From assembly GCA_963575745.1 (NCBI GenBank), contig CAUYUJ010004997.1, positions 2,501 through 25,000 of the forward strand: 22,500 bases of DNA, written 5' to 3'. Both the position numbers and the translations under genes were made by a program. This stretch comes from Prorocentrum cordatum. Lineage: Eukaryota; Sar; Dinophyceae; Prorocentrales; Prorocentraceae. A model generated the notes under the pieces. The model was not told the origin of the DNA. It saw only the letters and a list, made by a program, of their open reading frames with translations, and made no database searches. This document shows positions 1 through 9,365 of this stretch, piece after piece (position 1 is the stretch's first letter; each line of letters opens with the position of its first letter).

Positions 1-564
1 TCATCACAATCAAGATAATCATAATCACCTTGATTGTCATCATCTTCGTCATCATCCTCAGCATCATCATCATAATCATCATCATCATCAGCATCATCAC
101 CGCCAGCATCATCAACATCATCACCGCCATCATCAGCATCATCATCATCAGCATCGTCATCAGCATCATCATGACTATCATCATCGTCGTCGTCATCGTC
201 ATCATCATTCTCATCATGGATCCTTACCATCAGCAGCAGCAACATCACCAGAACAAGCAACATCATCATCAGCATCATCATCCACATCATCATCCGCATC
301 ATCAGCATCATCAGCATCAGTATCATCATCACCATCATCAGCATCAGCATCATCATCAGCATCATCATCCTCATCATCATCGTCATCATTCACCGTTGTC
401 ATCATCATTATCGTCATCGTCGTCTGAATTATGATCACTATCATCACTATCACCATCAGTATCATCATCAGCATCCTCGTCGTCGTCATCGTCATCCTCA
501 TCAACTTCATCGTCGTCATCATCATTATCATCCTGATCAACTTGGTCATCATCATCAGCATCAG

Positions 565-595
<31 letters not shown>

Positions 596-845
596 GTCAC
601 TATCATAACCAGCGTCATCATCATAAGCGTCATCACCATCCTCATCATCATCGTCGTTGTCATCGTTATCATCGTCATCGTCATCGCCGTCATCATCATC
701 ATCGTCATCGTCATCGCCGTCGTCATCATCATCGGATACGTCATCATCATCATCATCATCATCATCATCAGCAGCATCATCATCATCATCCTCGGCATCG
801 TCGTCATCATCATCAGCATCAGCATCGGCATCAGCATCGTCATTA
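1..845. repeat. TCA/CATCAG trinucleotide microsatellite
   Basis: Almost the whole stretch is TCA triplets with scattered CAG, CGT and CCT variants, so all frames on the plus strand read poly-Ser, poly-His or poly-Ile and the minus strand reads poly-Met or poly-Asp. No frame has mixed amino-acid content, so these are not treated as genes. The array begins before the window. CGT triplets cluster at 640-730 and CATCAG hexamers at 255-365, which suggests local amplification of variant units. Confidence 0.95.
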
Positions 846-846
846 T

Positions 847-1016
847 CCTTCTCCTCCCTCCCTCCCTCCCTCCCTCCCTCTCACCCTCCCTCCCTCCCTC
901 CCTCCCTCCTCCCTCCCTCCTCCCTCCCTCCCTCCTCCCTCCCTCCTCCCTCCTCCCTCCCTCCCTCTCACCCTCCTCCCTCCTCCCTCTCACCCTCCTG
1001 CCTCCTCCCACCTCCC
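847..1016. repeat. CTCC/CCCT polypyrimidine tract
   Basis: About 170 bases are almost purely C and T on the plus strand, made of CCCT and CTCCTCC units with three interruptions of the form TCTCACCC. The tract directly abuts the TCA array. A mirror-symmetric pyrimidine run of this length could form triplex (H-) DNA. That is a property of the base composition, not an observed structure. Confidence 0.93.
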
Positions 1017-1207
1017 TTGGCGAGGCCAGGGGAGGGCGTCAGCGGCCGCCGTCCGCGGCGGCGAGCTGCGAGAGCTGGGCGGCCACAGGCAGTCCGAGGT
1101 GGGCACCGGTGCTCGGGATGATCATTCGGATTCCGCCGGGGGGCGGCGATGCAGGAGCCCGCGGTGCAGAAGCAGCAGGAGGAGGCGGAGCATGACTACC
1201 TACCAGA

Positions 1208-1344
1208 CCACCCCAACCCAACCCGAAGACCCGAATTTCGGGTTGGGGGGGGTAAGGGTTCAACACGTGTTTTTTCTGTGTTTCCCGACCCCCCCCCACT
1301 GGAAGTGGAGGGCTAATCGGGGCCTTCGGGTTGGGTTGGGGTGG
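1208..1344. repeat. 137-bp inverted repeat with perfect 21-bp arms
   Basis: The arms at 1208-1228 and 1324-1344 are exact reverse complements of each other (right arm core CTTCGGGTTGGGTTGGGG). They enclose 95 bases that contain two smaller hairpins: CCCGA/TCGGG at 1230-1242 and CCACT/AGTGG near 1298-1311. Weaker pairing continues outside the arms. This is the shape of a MITE or a stable RNA hairpin. No clear target-site duplication is visible at the arm ends, so a mobile origin is not shown. Confidence 0.75.
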
Positions 1345-1356
1345 GTTGGTGGGTGG
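1328..1356 (+). other. G-quadruplex-type motif
   Basis: The right arm of the inverted repeat contains four runs of at least three G separated by 1-2 bases (GGGTTGGGTTGGGGTGGG), followed by further G runs. The left arm carries the complementary C-rich form on the same strand. Folding is predicted from the pattern only. Confidence 0.6.
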
Positions 1357-1681
1357 TGAGAGCACCAGAGGCGGCAGGAGGAGGCGCCGTGACAGAGCAG
1401 CATACCGACGCGGCAGGAGGAAGGGGCGGCGGACCAAGCAGCGGAGCGCCCGCGGAGCACCGTGCGACAGCAGAGGGGGGAGTCCCCGCGCCAGGGCGAG
1501 ACTGCGGTGGACGGACGCAGGTGCATGGGGCAGCAGTCGCGTCAGCAGGCGGAGGGCCCGAAGAGCATGGAGTGCAGCGAGCCGGGAGCACTTCGGGAAG
1601 CTGCTGGGGCGCGTGGAGTCCCCGCAGTTGAGGTGGTCTTCAGAGCGGCCGCACGCGCGGCGCAAGGCGGCTCCCTGTCGC
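1345..1681. other. GC-rich stretch, no supportable gene
   Basis: Several overlapping open frames exist on both strands, rich in Arg, Gly and Pro, as expected from base composition alone. A plus frame that opens at 1331 continues into the coding-like segments that follow, but its first hundred or so residues show no protein-like pattern. Confidence 0.5.
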
Positions 1682-2677
1682 CTGTCGGGCCCGGCCTGCC
1701 GCAGGAAGGGGCGCTGGGCGACGGCACAGGTGGTGGCCGACCACCATGCGAAGGAGTGGACCGAGAAGCAGGCCGAGCTGAAGGAGGAGGTGGAGTTCGA
1801 GGGAGAAAAACTGTCAAAACACAAACTAGCTGCGGTCCGTCACAGAGTTCCTGGGTCTGCGCTGGACCCCCTGGCGGCGCCCCTGGCGGGCTCCGCGCGC
1901 CAGGGAGGGCAGCCAAACGCAGATGCAAGAAATCTGCGTGGACCGTCGAAAGTGTATGTCCGGGCTGCTTGTTCTTCCTCGGAGTGGGCTGCAGTAGCAG
2001 GCACACTTCAGCGATGCCTGCGTGGCTGGCTGGGGCGACGTCGGGCGACTGAGGCGCGCGAGTCTCTGGCGGCCGCGGCGGCCGTAGACGCAGCGGAGTC
2101 CCTCAAGAAGGCAGGCCCCGCGGGGCCCGAGGGCTTGGAAACTGCAGGAGAAGGAGAAGCCCAAGGCCGAGAGCAAAGCGGAAGGCGGCGCAGCCAGGCG
2201 TGATTGCGCTAGGGGCAGCGTGGCCGAAGACGGCTGGGACGTCGAGGTGAGGAAGGAGAAGCAGATGATCAGTCATGCCGCCAGGCTGAAAGTAGAGAGG
2301 CGACCGAGCAAGAGTCACCAACGCGGAAGTACAGGGCTGACATGTGGAAGCCGAGCAAGATCCAGGAGGCCGTGGACGAGGGGGGAAGACACGCATAGCC
2401 TGATGGTTGCGAACCTCGTGCCCGTTGCCGTCAAGGCGGCGGCGCAGGGGAAGATCGGTGCTCGTGAAGCCCGTCGTGAGGATGAGCGCGGAATCGAGGA
2501 CGCTGGCGGCCTCGAAAAGAAGATGGCCTGGGTAAAGGTCGACCCACCCAGGTCTGCAAGTGGACCGTGTTCGGCGGCAAGCTGCACGCAGACGGCAGCG
2601 AAAAGAAGGCAATGAACTTCTGAGGGTCCTGGCTGTGCCTGGGACTTGGCATCAAACTCGATCCTGGGGTGGCCCAG
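1682..2677 (+). pseudogene. Broken or multi-exon coding region, charged protein of unknown family
   Basis: Successive segments look coding, with G/C-rich third positions and Glu/Lys/Ala-rich, coiled-coil-like peptides, but in shifting frames. Segment 1682-1813 includes EWTEKQAELKEEVEFEG. Segment 2006-2140 (RGWLGRRRATEARESLAA) is in the same frame. Segment 2142-2318 (LQEKEKPKAESKAEGG) is shifted. 2327-2395 (KYRADMWKPSKIQEAVDE) is shifted again and stops at TAG 2396-2398. 2403-2552 (MVANLVPVAVKAAAQGK) follows. 2549-2677 (QVCKWTVFGGKLHADGSEKK) has one in-frame TGA at 2621-2623 and then reads to a donor-like CAG|GT. Shifts without obvious GT-AG boundaries suggest decay or indel errors, but several short introns cannot be excluded. 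I do not recognise the family. Confidence 0.45.
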
Positions 2678-2684
2678 GTAAGCC
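2672..2684 (+). other. Splice-donor-like site CAG|GTAAGC
   Basis: The coding-like frame that ends in IKLDPGVAQ closes on a whole codon at 2677 and is followed by GTAAGC, a strong match to the eukaryotic 5' splice consensus. Coding character disappears at once and the sequence becomes microsatellite. If this is a real donor, the TCA array is intronic. No acceptor could be located. Confidence 0.4.
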
Positions 2685-2685
2685 T

Positions 2686-2743
2686 TACCCCCCTGAGTGA
2701 GGGACCACCATGGTCCTGCGTTGATCCTCATCCTCCTCCTCCT
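2686..2743 (+). repeat. Unique island, copy 1 of a 391-bp-spaced duplication
   Basis: About 57 bases beginning TACCCCCCTGAGTGAGG and ending in the CTC-rich start of an array recur 391 bases downstream with three substitutions and one single-base indel. The island precedes a CTCCTC run and then TCA repeats, in the same order as in copy 2. The duplicated segment therefore included microsatellite. Confidence 0.85.
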
Positions 2744-2800
2744 CCCCCTCCTCCTCCTCCTCCTCCTCCTCCTCCTGCTCCTGCCCATCACCGTTACCAC

Positions 2801-2855
<55 letters not shown>

Positions 2856-2856
2856 G

Positions 2857-2927
<71 letters not shown>

Positions 2928-3070
2928 GTCGTCATCATCAGCAGCAGCATCATCATCATCAGCATCAGCAGCAGCAGCAGCAGCACCAGCATCATCGTCA
3001 TCATCATCATCATCATCATCAGCAGCATCAGCATCAGCATCTTCATTAGCATCAGCATCAGCATCATCGT
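2744..3070. repeat. CTC run and TCA/CAG microsatellite
   Basis: A CTCCTC run to about 2785 passes into nearly pure TCA (2797-2935) and then CAG/CATCAG-rich units to 3070. The frames are homopolymeric (His, Ile, Ser, or Met on the other strand) and are not considered coding. Confidence 0.93.
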
Positions 3071-3076
3071 GACCCG

Positions 3077-3134
3077 TACCCCCCTGAGTGAGGAACCACT
3101 ATTGGTCCTGTGTTGATCCTCATCCTCCTCCTCA
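3077..3134 (+). repeat. Unique island, copy 2 of the 391-bp-spaced duplication
   Basis: This matches 2686-2743 apart from G/A, C/T and C/T changes and one inserted T. It again leads into CTC triplets and then TCA repeats. Both islands are too short and stop-prone to encode anything recognisable. Confidence 0.85.
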
Positions 3135-3157
3135 TCCTCCCCATCACCATCACCACC

Positions 3158-3209
<52 letters not shown>

Positions 3210-3274
3210 TCAGAATCAGCATCAGCATCAGCATTGTCACCATCACCATCACCACCATCATCAACATCATCATC

Positions 3275-3318
<44 letters not shown>

Positions 3319-3665
3319 CATCAACATCAACATCAACATCATCATCATCATCAACATCATCATCATCATGATCATCTCATCATCATCATCATCACCAGCA
3401 TCATCACCACCAACATCATCAGCATCATCGTAGTCATCACCGTCATCATCAGCATCATCATCAGCAGCATCAGCATCAGCATCAGCATCAATATCATCAT
3501 CACCATCATCAGCATCAGAATCAGCATCAGCATCTTAGGCATCAGCACCAGCAGCATCAGCACCATCAACAGCATCAGCATCACCATCATCAGGAGCAGC
3601 ATCAGCATCATCATCATCATGATCATCAGCAGCAGCAGCATCATCATCATCATCATCATCATGAA

Positions 3666-3706
<41 letters not shown>

Positions 3707-4350
3707 ACATCATCATCAACATCATCTTAACCATCATCAGCATCATCATCAGCATCATCAGCATCACAATCATAAGCATCATCATCAGCATCAGCATCAG
3801 TATCAGCAGCAGCATCAGCATAATCATCAGCATCATCATCATCAGCAGTATCAGCACCATCATCATCATCATCATCAGCATCATCATCGTCGTCATCATC
3901 ATGATCACAATCAACATCTGCATCAGCATCGTTCGCATCATCATCATCAGCGTCATCATCATCTCATCATCATCATCAGCAGCAGCATCATCGTCATCAA
4001 TATCAACATCAACATCATCATCACCAGCATCGTCATGAATATCAACATGAACATCAAGATAATCATCATCATCATCCACAGCAAGATCATCATCGCCACC
4101 AGCACTAGCATCACCATCAGCATCAGCATCATCATCATCATAATCATCATCACGATCAGCATCATCATCAGCATTAGCATCATCATCATCATCACAACAA
4201 CAACATCAACATCAGCATCACCATCATCATCACCAGCAACATCATCATCGCCACCAACATCATCATCATCCTCAGCATCATCGTAATGAGAATCGTCATC
4301 GTCATTATCAACACCACCATCATCATCGTCATCAGCATCGGCGTCGTCGC
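3135..4350. repeat. TCA/CATCAG microsatellite with AAC, CAG and GTC variants
   Basis: Variant triplets are clustered: CAG at 3187-3210, CATCAA at 3310-3360 and CATCAG through 3420-3850. A segment reading CACAATCATAAGCATC near 3765 recurs near 7200, so pieces of the array have been copied over kilobase distances. Confidence 0.93.
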
Positions 4351-4492
4351 CATCCCCACAACAACCGCACCACCACCACCACTACTACCGTCATCATCAT
4401 CATCAGCATCATCATGATCAGCAACAGCAACATCAGCAGCAGCATCAGCATCATCATCATCATCATCAGCATCGGCATCAGCATCCTCATCG

Positions 4493-4529
<37 letters not shown>

Positions 4530-4570
4530 TACAATCAGCATCATCATCATCAACATCAAAATCATCATCA
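4351..4570. repeat. CCA-rich patch followed by TCA array
   Basis: A CACAACAACCGCACCACC patch (about 4354-4390) resembles the CACCACAACC patches that mark each higher-order unit at 5725, 6609 and 7488. It is followed by TCA/CAG repeats that end at the 4571 island. Confidence 0.85.
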
Positions 4571-4620
4571 GGGGGGGGACCGCGAGTTGGCGGCTACACC
4601 CCCCCTGGGAGAGCGGTATC
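4571..4620. other. 50-bp unique island inside the TCA array
   Basis: A G-run followed by GACCGCGAGTTGGCGG and a C-run interrupts the microsatellite. The flanking G8 and C7 runs are complementary and could pair as a hairpin around the middle. Nothing recognisable is encoded. Confidence 0.6.
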
Positions 4621-4669
4621 ATCATCCTCGCCATCATCACCATCATCATCATCATCATCATCATCGTCG

Positions 4670-4712
<43 letters not shown>

Positions 4713-4910
4713 TCCAATCAGCATCATCATCATCAGCATCATCAACATCATCATCATTAGCATCAACATCATAATCAGCATCGCCCCTTCTCATCCTTTT
4801 CGTGTTGCTCCTCCTCCTCCTTCTCCTCCTCTTCATCCTCCTCTTCATCCTCCTCTTCATCCTCCTCTTCCACCTCCTCCTCCTCCTCCTCCTCCTCCTC
4901 CTCCCCATCA
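4621..4910. repeat. TCA array with 12-bp CTCCTCTTCATC tandem repeat
   Basis: TCA repeats run to about 4775. A pyrimidine block follows, with about four copies of a 12-bp CTCCTCTTCATC unit (about 4826-4872) and then a pure CTC run to 4903. Confidence 0.88.
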
Positions 4911-5551
4911 CCATCATCATCATCATCATCAGCATCATCATCACCAGCGTCATCCTCATCCTCAGCATCATCATCAACATCATCATAACCTCATCATAAC
5001 CTCATCATCTCATCATCAGCATCATCATCATCATCAACAGCGTCATCAGCATCAGCATCATCATATTTAATCATCACAAGCAGCATCATCATCATCAACA
5101 TCAACATCATCAGCGTGAGCATCAGCATCATCACCATCAGGGTCATCACTATCAGCAGCATCATCAGCATTGGCATCAGCATCAGCATCATCATCATCAT
5201 CAGCATCATCATCACCATCACAAGCAAACTCAGCATCGCAACCCGCATCATCATAATGAGGAGCAGCAGCAGCAGCATCATCATCATCATCAGTACAACC
5301 ATCCCCAACACCATCAGCATCATCATCACATTCATAAAAAACATCATCAGCATCAGCAGCATCAGAATCATCAAAATCATCAGCATCAGCATCAGCATCA
5401 GCATCAGCATCAGCATCATCAGCATCATCAACATCAGCAACCGCATCATCATCATCATCATCATCATCATCAGCATCAACATAGTTAGCATCAGCATCAG
5501 CAGCAGCATTAGCATCATCATCATCAGCATCAGCATCAGCAGCATCACCAT
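4911..5551. repeat. TCA/CATCAG microsatellite
   Basis: The stretch is continuous TCA with long CATCAG runs (for example 5388-5430) and occasional AAA or CGC variants. No frame has mixed amino-acid content. Confidence 0.93.
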
Positions 5552-5959
5552 CACCAGCAAAGCATCATCACCACCAGCATGATCATCATCAGCATCATCA
5601 TCACCATTATCGTCATCAGCATCATCATCACCATCATCATCAGCATCATCAGTATCAGCATCATCGTCATCATCATCATCATCATCACCATCATGATCGT
5701 CATCATCAGCATCGCCGTCGCCATCACCACAACCACCGCCAACCACCACCACAACTATCAGCATCAGCATCATCAGCAGCACTAGCATCACCATCGGCAT
5801 CAGCATCATCAGCAGCATCAGCATCAGCATCATCATCATCAGCAGCATCAGCATCAGCATCAGCATCATGAGCATCATCATCAGCAGCATCATGAGCATC
5901 ATCATCAGGAGCATCAGCATCAGCAGCATCAGCATCAGCATCAGCATCAGCATCAGCAC

Positions 5960-5997
<38 letters not shown>

Positions 5998-6514
5998 GCA
6001 TCCTCAGCATCATGATTATCATCATTATCAACACCACCATCATCATCGTCATCAGCATCGGCGTCGTCAGCATCATCAGCATCAGCATCAGCATCATCAT
6101 CAGCATCAACATAATCATCGGCATCAGCATCAGCATCAGCATCATCATCATCAGCATCTCATCATCATCATCATGATCAGCATCGTAATTATCATCATCA
6201 TCATCATATCAATCATCATAACAACAATCATAAGAACCATCATCAGCATCTGCAGCGTCATCATCATCAAAATCATCAGCAGCAGCATCAGCATCAGCAT
6301 CGTCATGATAATCATCATCGTCATTAAAATCAGCAGCAGCATCTTCATCACGATCAGCATCATCATCGTTAGCGTCAGCATCAGCATCAGCATCAGCATC
6401 ATCGTCAGCATCAGCATCAGCATCAGCATCGTCACCAGCAAAGTATCATCACCACCAGCATCATGATGATCATCATCAGCAGCAGCATCATCATCATCGG
6501 CAGCGTCATCGCCC

Positions 6515-6550
<36 letters not shown>

Positions 6551-7690
6551 GCATCATCAGCATCATCATCATCATCAGCATCATCAGCATCGTCGTCGTC
6601 GTCGTCAGCACCACAACCAGCACCAACCACCAGCACCACTATCATCATCAGCATCATGAGCAGCAGCATCATCATCAGCATCATCAGCATCAGCATCAGC
6701 ATCAGCATCATCAGCAGCATCAGCATCAGCATCAGCATCATGAGCATCGTCATCATCATCAGCATCATCAGCGTCATCATCATCCTCATCATCATCATCA
6801 TCATCATCATCATCAGCATCAGCAACATCAGCATCACCATCATCATCAGCATCATCATCAGCATCATCAGCGTGAGCATCAGCATCGTCCTCATCATCAG
6901 CATCATCATCATCATCAGCATCATCATCATTGGTATCATCATCATAATGAGCATCATCATCATCAACATCATCATTATCAGCATCACCATGATCATCATC
7001 ATCAGCATCATCATCAGCATCATCATCAGTATCAGCAGCATCATCAGCATCAGCAGCATCATCATCAGCATCAGCATCAGCACCAGCAAAATTATCATCG
7101 CCACCAGCATCATCAGCATCGTCATCCTTATCAGCATCATCGTCATCATCATCATCAGCATCATCATAACCATCATCATCATCAGCAGCAGCAGCATCAT
7201 CACAATCATAAGCATCATCATCAGCATCAGCAGCATCATCATCATAATCATCAGCAGCAGCATCAGCATCACCATCATCATCATCATCATCATCATCATC
7301 ATAATCATCATCACAATCAGCATCAGCATCATTAGCATCAGCATCAGCAGCATCATCAGCATCAGCATCAGCAGCATCATCACCAGCAAAATATCATCAC
7401 CAGCATCATCATCATCAGCAGCAGCATCATCATTATCGTCATCATCATCATCACCAGCCTCATCATCATCAGCATCGTCGTCGTCATCACCACAACTACC
7501 ACCAACCATCACCACCACCACCACCACTATTATCATCACCAGCATCATCATCAGCATCATCATCAGCATCAGCATCAGCATCATCGTCATCAGCAGCATC
7601 AGCATCAGCATCAGCATCAGCATCAGCATCAGCATCAGCATCATCATCATCATCATCAGCAGCAATATCAGCAACATCAGCATCACCATC
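5552..7690. repeat. TCA array with ~880-bp higher-order repeat
   Basis: Two independent variant landmarks recur at a near-constant spacing. CACCAGCAAAG starts at 5552 and 6433 (881 apart), with a further CACCAGCAAAA copy at 7381 and an off-register one at 7081. A CACCACAACC patch starts at 5725, 6609 and 7488 (884 and 879 apart). Between landmarks the order of CATCAG-rich and TCA-rich blocks is broadly repeated. The array therefore grew by duplicating blocks of about 880 bp as well as by triplet slippage. There are no genes inside. Confidence 0.8.
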
Positions 7691-9050
7691 ATCAGCACCA
7701 CCCCGTCTCCTCCTTCTCCGGCTCCTCCTCTTCCTGTTCCTCCTCCTCCTACTACTGCCTGCGCCTCCTCCTACAACGGACGACGGACGGCGGACGGCGA
7801 CGGCGACAACCGTCGGCGTCGACGGCGGCGCCTCCTGCCGCGACCCCAGGGACGCCTCGAGCGAGTAGCGGAGGCCCCCAGCGAGCAGGACGCCCCCGCT
7901 GACCAGCGAGTCGCAGGAGACGCTCCTCGACGTCGTCGTCGCCCTCCCTCCCTCCCTCGATCCGCGAACCTCGAAGATCGAAAGTGTTTTCCCCGATCTG
8001 CGTCATCCTCGTCGTCGTCGTCCGAGTCGCCGTCATTATTTGGGGGGCCTCCAGGGGGCTTCTCGCCGCAGCGGCGGGGGGAGTGAGGGAGGGAGGGAAC
8101 GATGGAGGAAGGGAGAACGAGGAGGACGTGCGGGCTGGGGGGAGCAAAAAGATACCGAGAACCAAATCGAACCGCCGATCCCCCAGGCGCCTCTGACCAG
8201 GACTCTACGGCGCGCCTCTGACCAGGACTCTACGGCGACTCTAGCCGCGGCCACGGGGGACCCCCAGGGAAGCCCAAAGAGTCCAAGACCATGGAAGGGC
8301 CTCGGTGTCGATATGCCTCCCTGTGGCGACGCGCAGAGGAGGGGGGCAGGGGGAGGGGGCCAGGCTTATTAGAAGGAGGCTGCCCTTCAGAGGGCGGCAG
8401 CCCTACAATCTACAGACCAGGCCCGCGACTTCTCAGAAGTCGGGGCGCTTCTACGAAGCCTTCCCCCTCCCCCCAGATCCATCTCGGCGCGTGGCCGATC
8501 TCTCCTCTGACGGCCACCCCCCAGTCTCCGCGTCCTGCTCCTTCTCCTCCCTCCCCTCCCCTCCCTCTCCTCCCTCCCTCACTCCCGCCTTCCCTCGTTC
8601 CCTCCCTCCTTCCCTCCCCTGCGCCCCACTCCAGGCTGATCCCTGCCGCTGCGACGAGAAGCCAACTGGTAGCCTCCGCCCACCCCCGCCTGTCCTCGCG
8701 GCCGCGCTCCTCCCGAGCCCCCTCCGCGCGGCCCGCCGGCTGAGCTTCAGCCGCGCCGCGGAGGCCGCGGGGGGAGCCGCGCTCGGCTCCACCCCTGGGC
8801 CCGGGCTGCTCGACCTCGGGGGCGCCGGGGGAGCGAGGAAGGCGCGCCCTCCCTCCCCCCGTCGGCGACTCGAAGATGGGGCCTTGAAGGATGGGGACCT
8901 GAGGACGCTGAGGACCCTGAACAGCGGGACGAAAAACAACCAAATGGGACGGAGTCCAACGATTTCGGTCCCAATCACAGCCAAGTGGGACCAAGCACAA
9001 CCACTTTTGAAACATTGAAGTGGTATTGGAAGGTTTCTTCGATATTCAAA
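7691..9050. other. Unique GC-rich region without a supportable gene
   Basis: After a CTCCT transition (to about 7760) the sequence is unique and GC-rich. Many overlapping frames on both strands are Arg/Pro/Ser-rich; the longest plus frame, 8305-9018, contains a polypyrimidine-derived Pro/Ser block. No domain is visible. It contains a CT-rich run (about 8535-8630), a 25-bp tandem duplication at 8188-8237, and a short segment (8940-9003) with three GGGAC/GGTCCC words resembling those near 13435-13480. Confidence 0.6.
8188..8237 (+). repeat. Perfect 25-bp tandem duplication
   Basis: CGCCTCTGACCAGGACTCTA plus five further bases is repeated exactly at 8188-8212 and 8213-8237. Identity is complete, so the duplication is recent. 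25 bp is not a multiple of three and would shift any reading frame through it. Confidence 0.95.
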
Positions 9051-9054
9051 AATG

Positions 9055-9365
9055 AAGCTCCATAGAGGCTCCGCAGGGGGGTCCTTAGAGGCTCCTTAGC
9101 CGTTGCGGTATCCTTAGAGGTTCCTTCGAGGTTCCTGATGCAAGCTCCTTAGAGGCTCCTGAGAGGTTTCCTAAGAGGCTCCTCGGAGGCTCCTTAGAAG
9201 ATTCCTCTGAGGCTCCTTAGAGGGGCCTCAGAGGTTTCCTTAAAAACTCCTTAGGGCTCCTTACAAGTTTCCTTGGAGGTTCCTTAGAGGCTCCTCCAAG
9301 GTTTCCGTACAAGCTCTCTAGAGACTCCTTAGAAGTTTCCTGAGAGGTTCCTTAAAGGTTTCCGA
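9055..9365 (+). repeat. Degenerate 11-12-bp tandem array (GGCTCCTTAGA)
   Basis: About 27 degenerate units of 11-12 bases with consensus GGCTCCTTAGA or GGTTTCCTNAGA follow one another without gaps. The last unit (GGTTTCCGAATC) runs straight into the first unit of the 170-bp array, so the two arrays share a junction. There is no coding potential: frames are short and the spacing mixes 11 and 12. Confidence 0.85.

Noticed and set aside
1324-1345. Telomere-like GGGTTGGGTTGGGG
   Set aside because: It occurs once, inside an inverted repeat whose other arm has the complement, and it is not the TTTAGGG-type repeat reported for dinoflagellates.
2295-2315. REATEQES peptide at about 2293-2316 resembling RQEATEQES in the 11341-11979 frame, hinting at related genes
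   Set aside because: The match is limited to about eight residues of charged helical sequence, and nothing either side aligns. Chance or coiled-coil convergence is enough.
214-7701. Very long minus-strand frames of poly-Met/poly-Asp and plus-strand frames of poly-His/poly-Ser/poly-Ile, up to about 500 codons
   Set aside because: They are forced by TCA triplets, which lack stops in two of three frames per strand. None has mixed composition, and similar frames appear in every repeat block.
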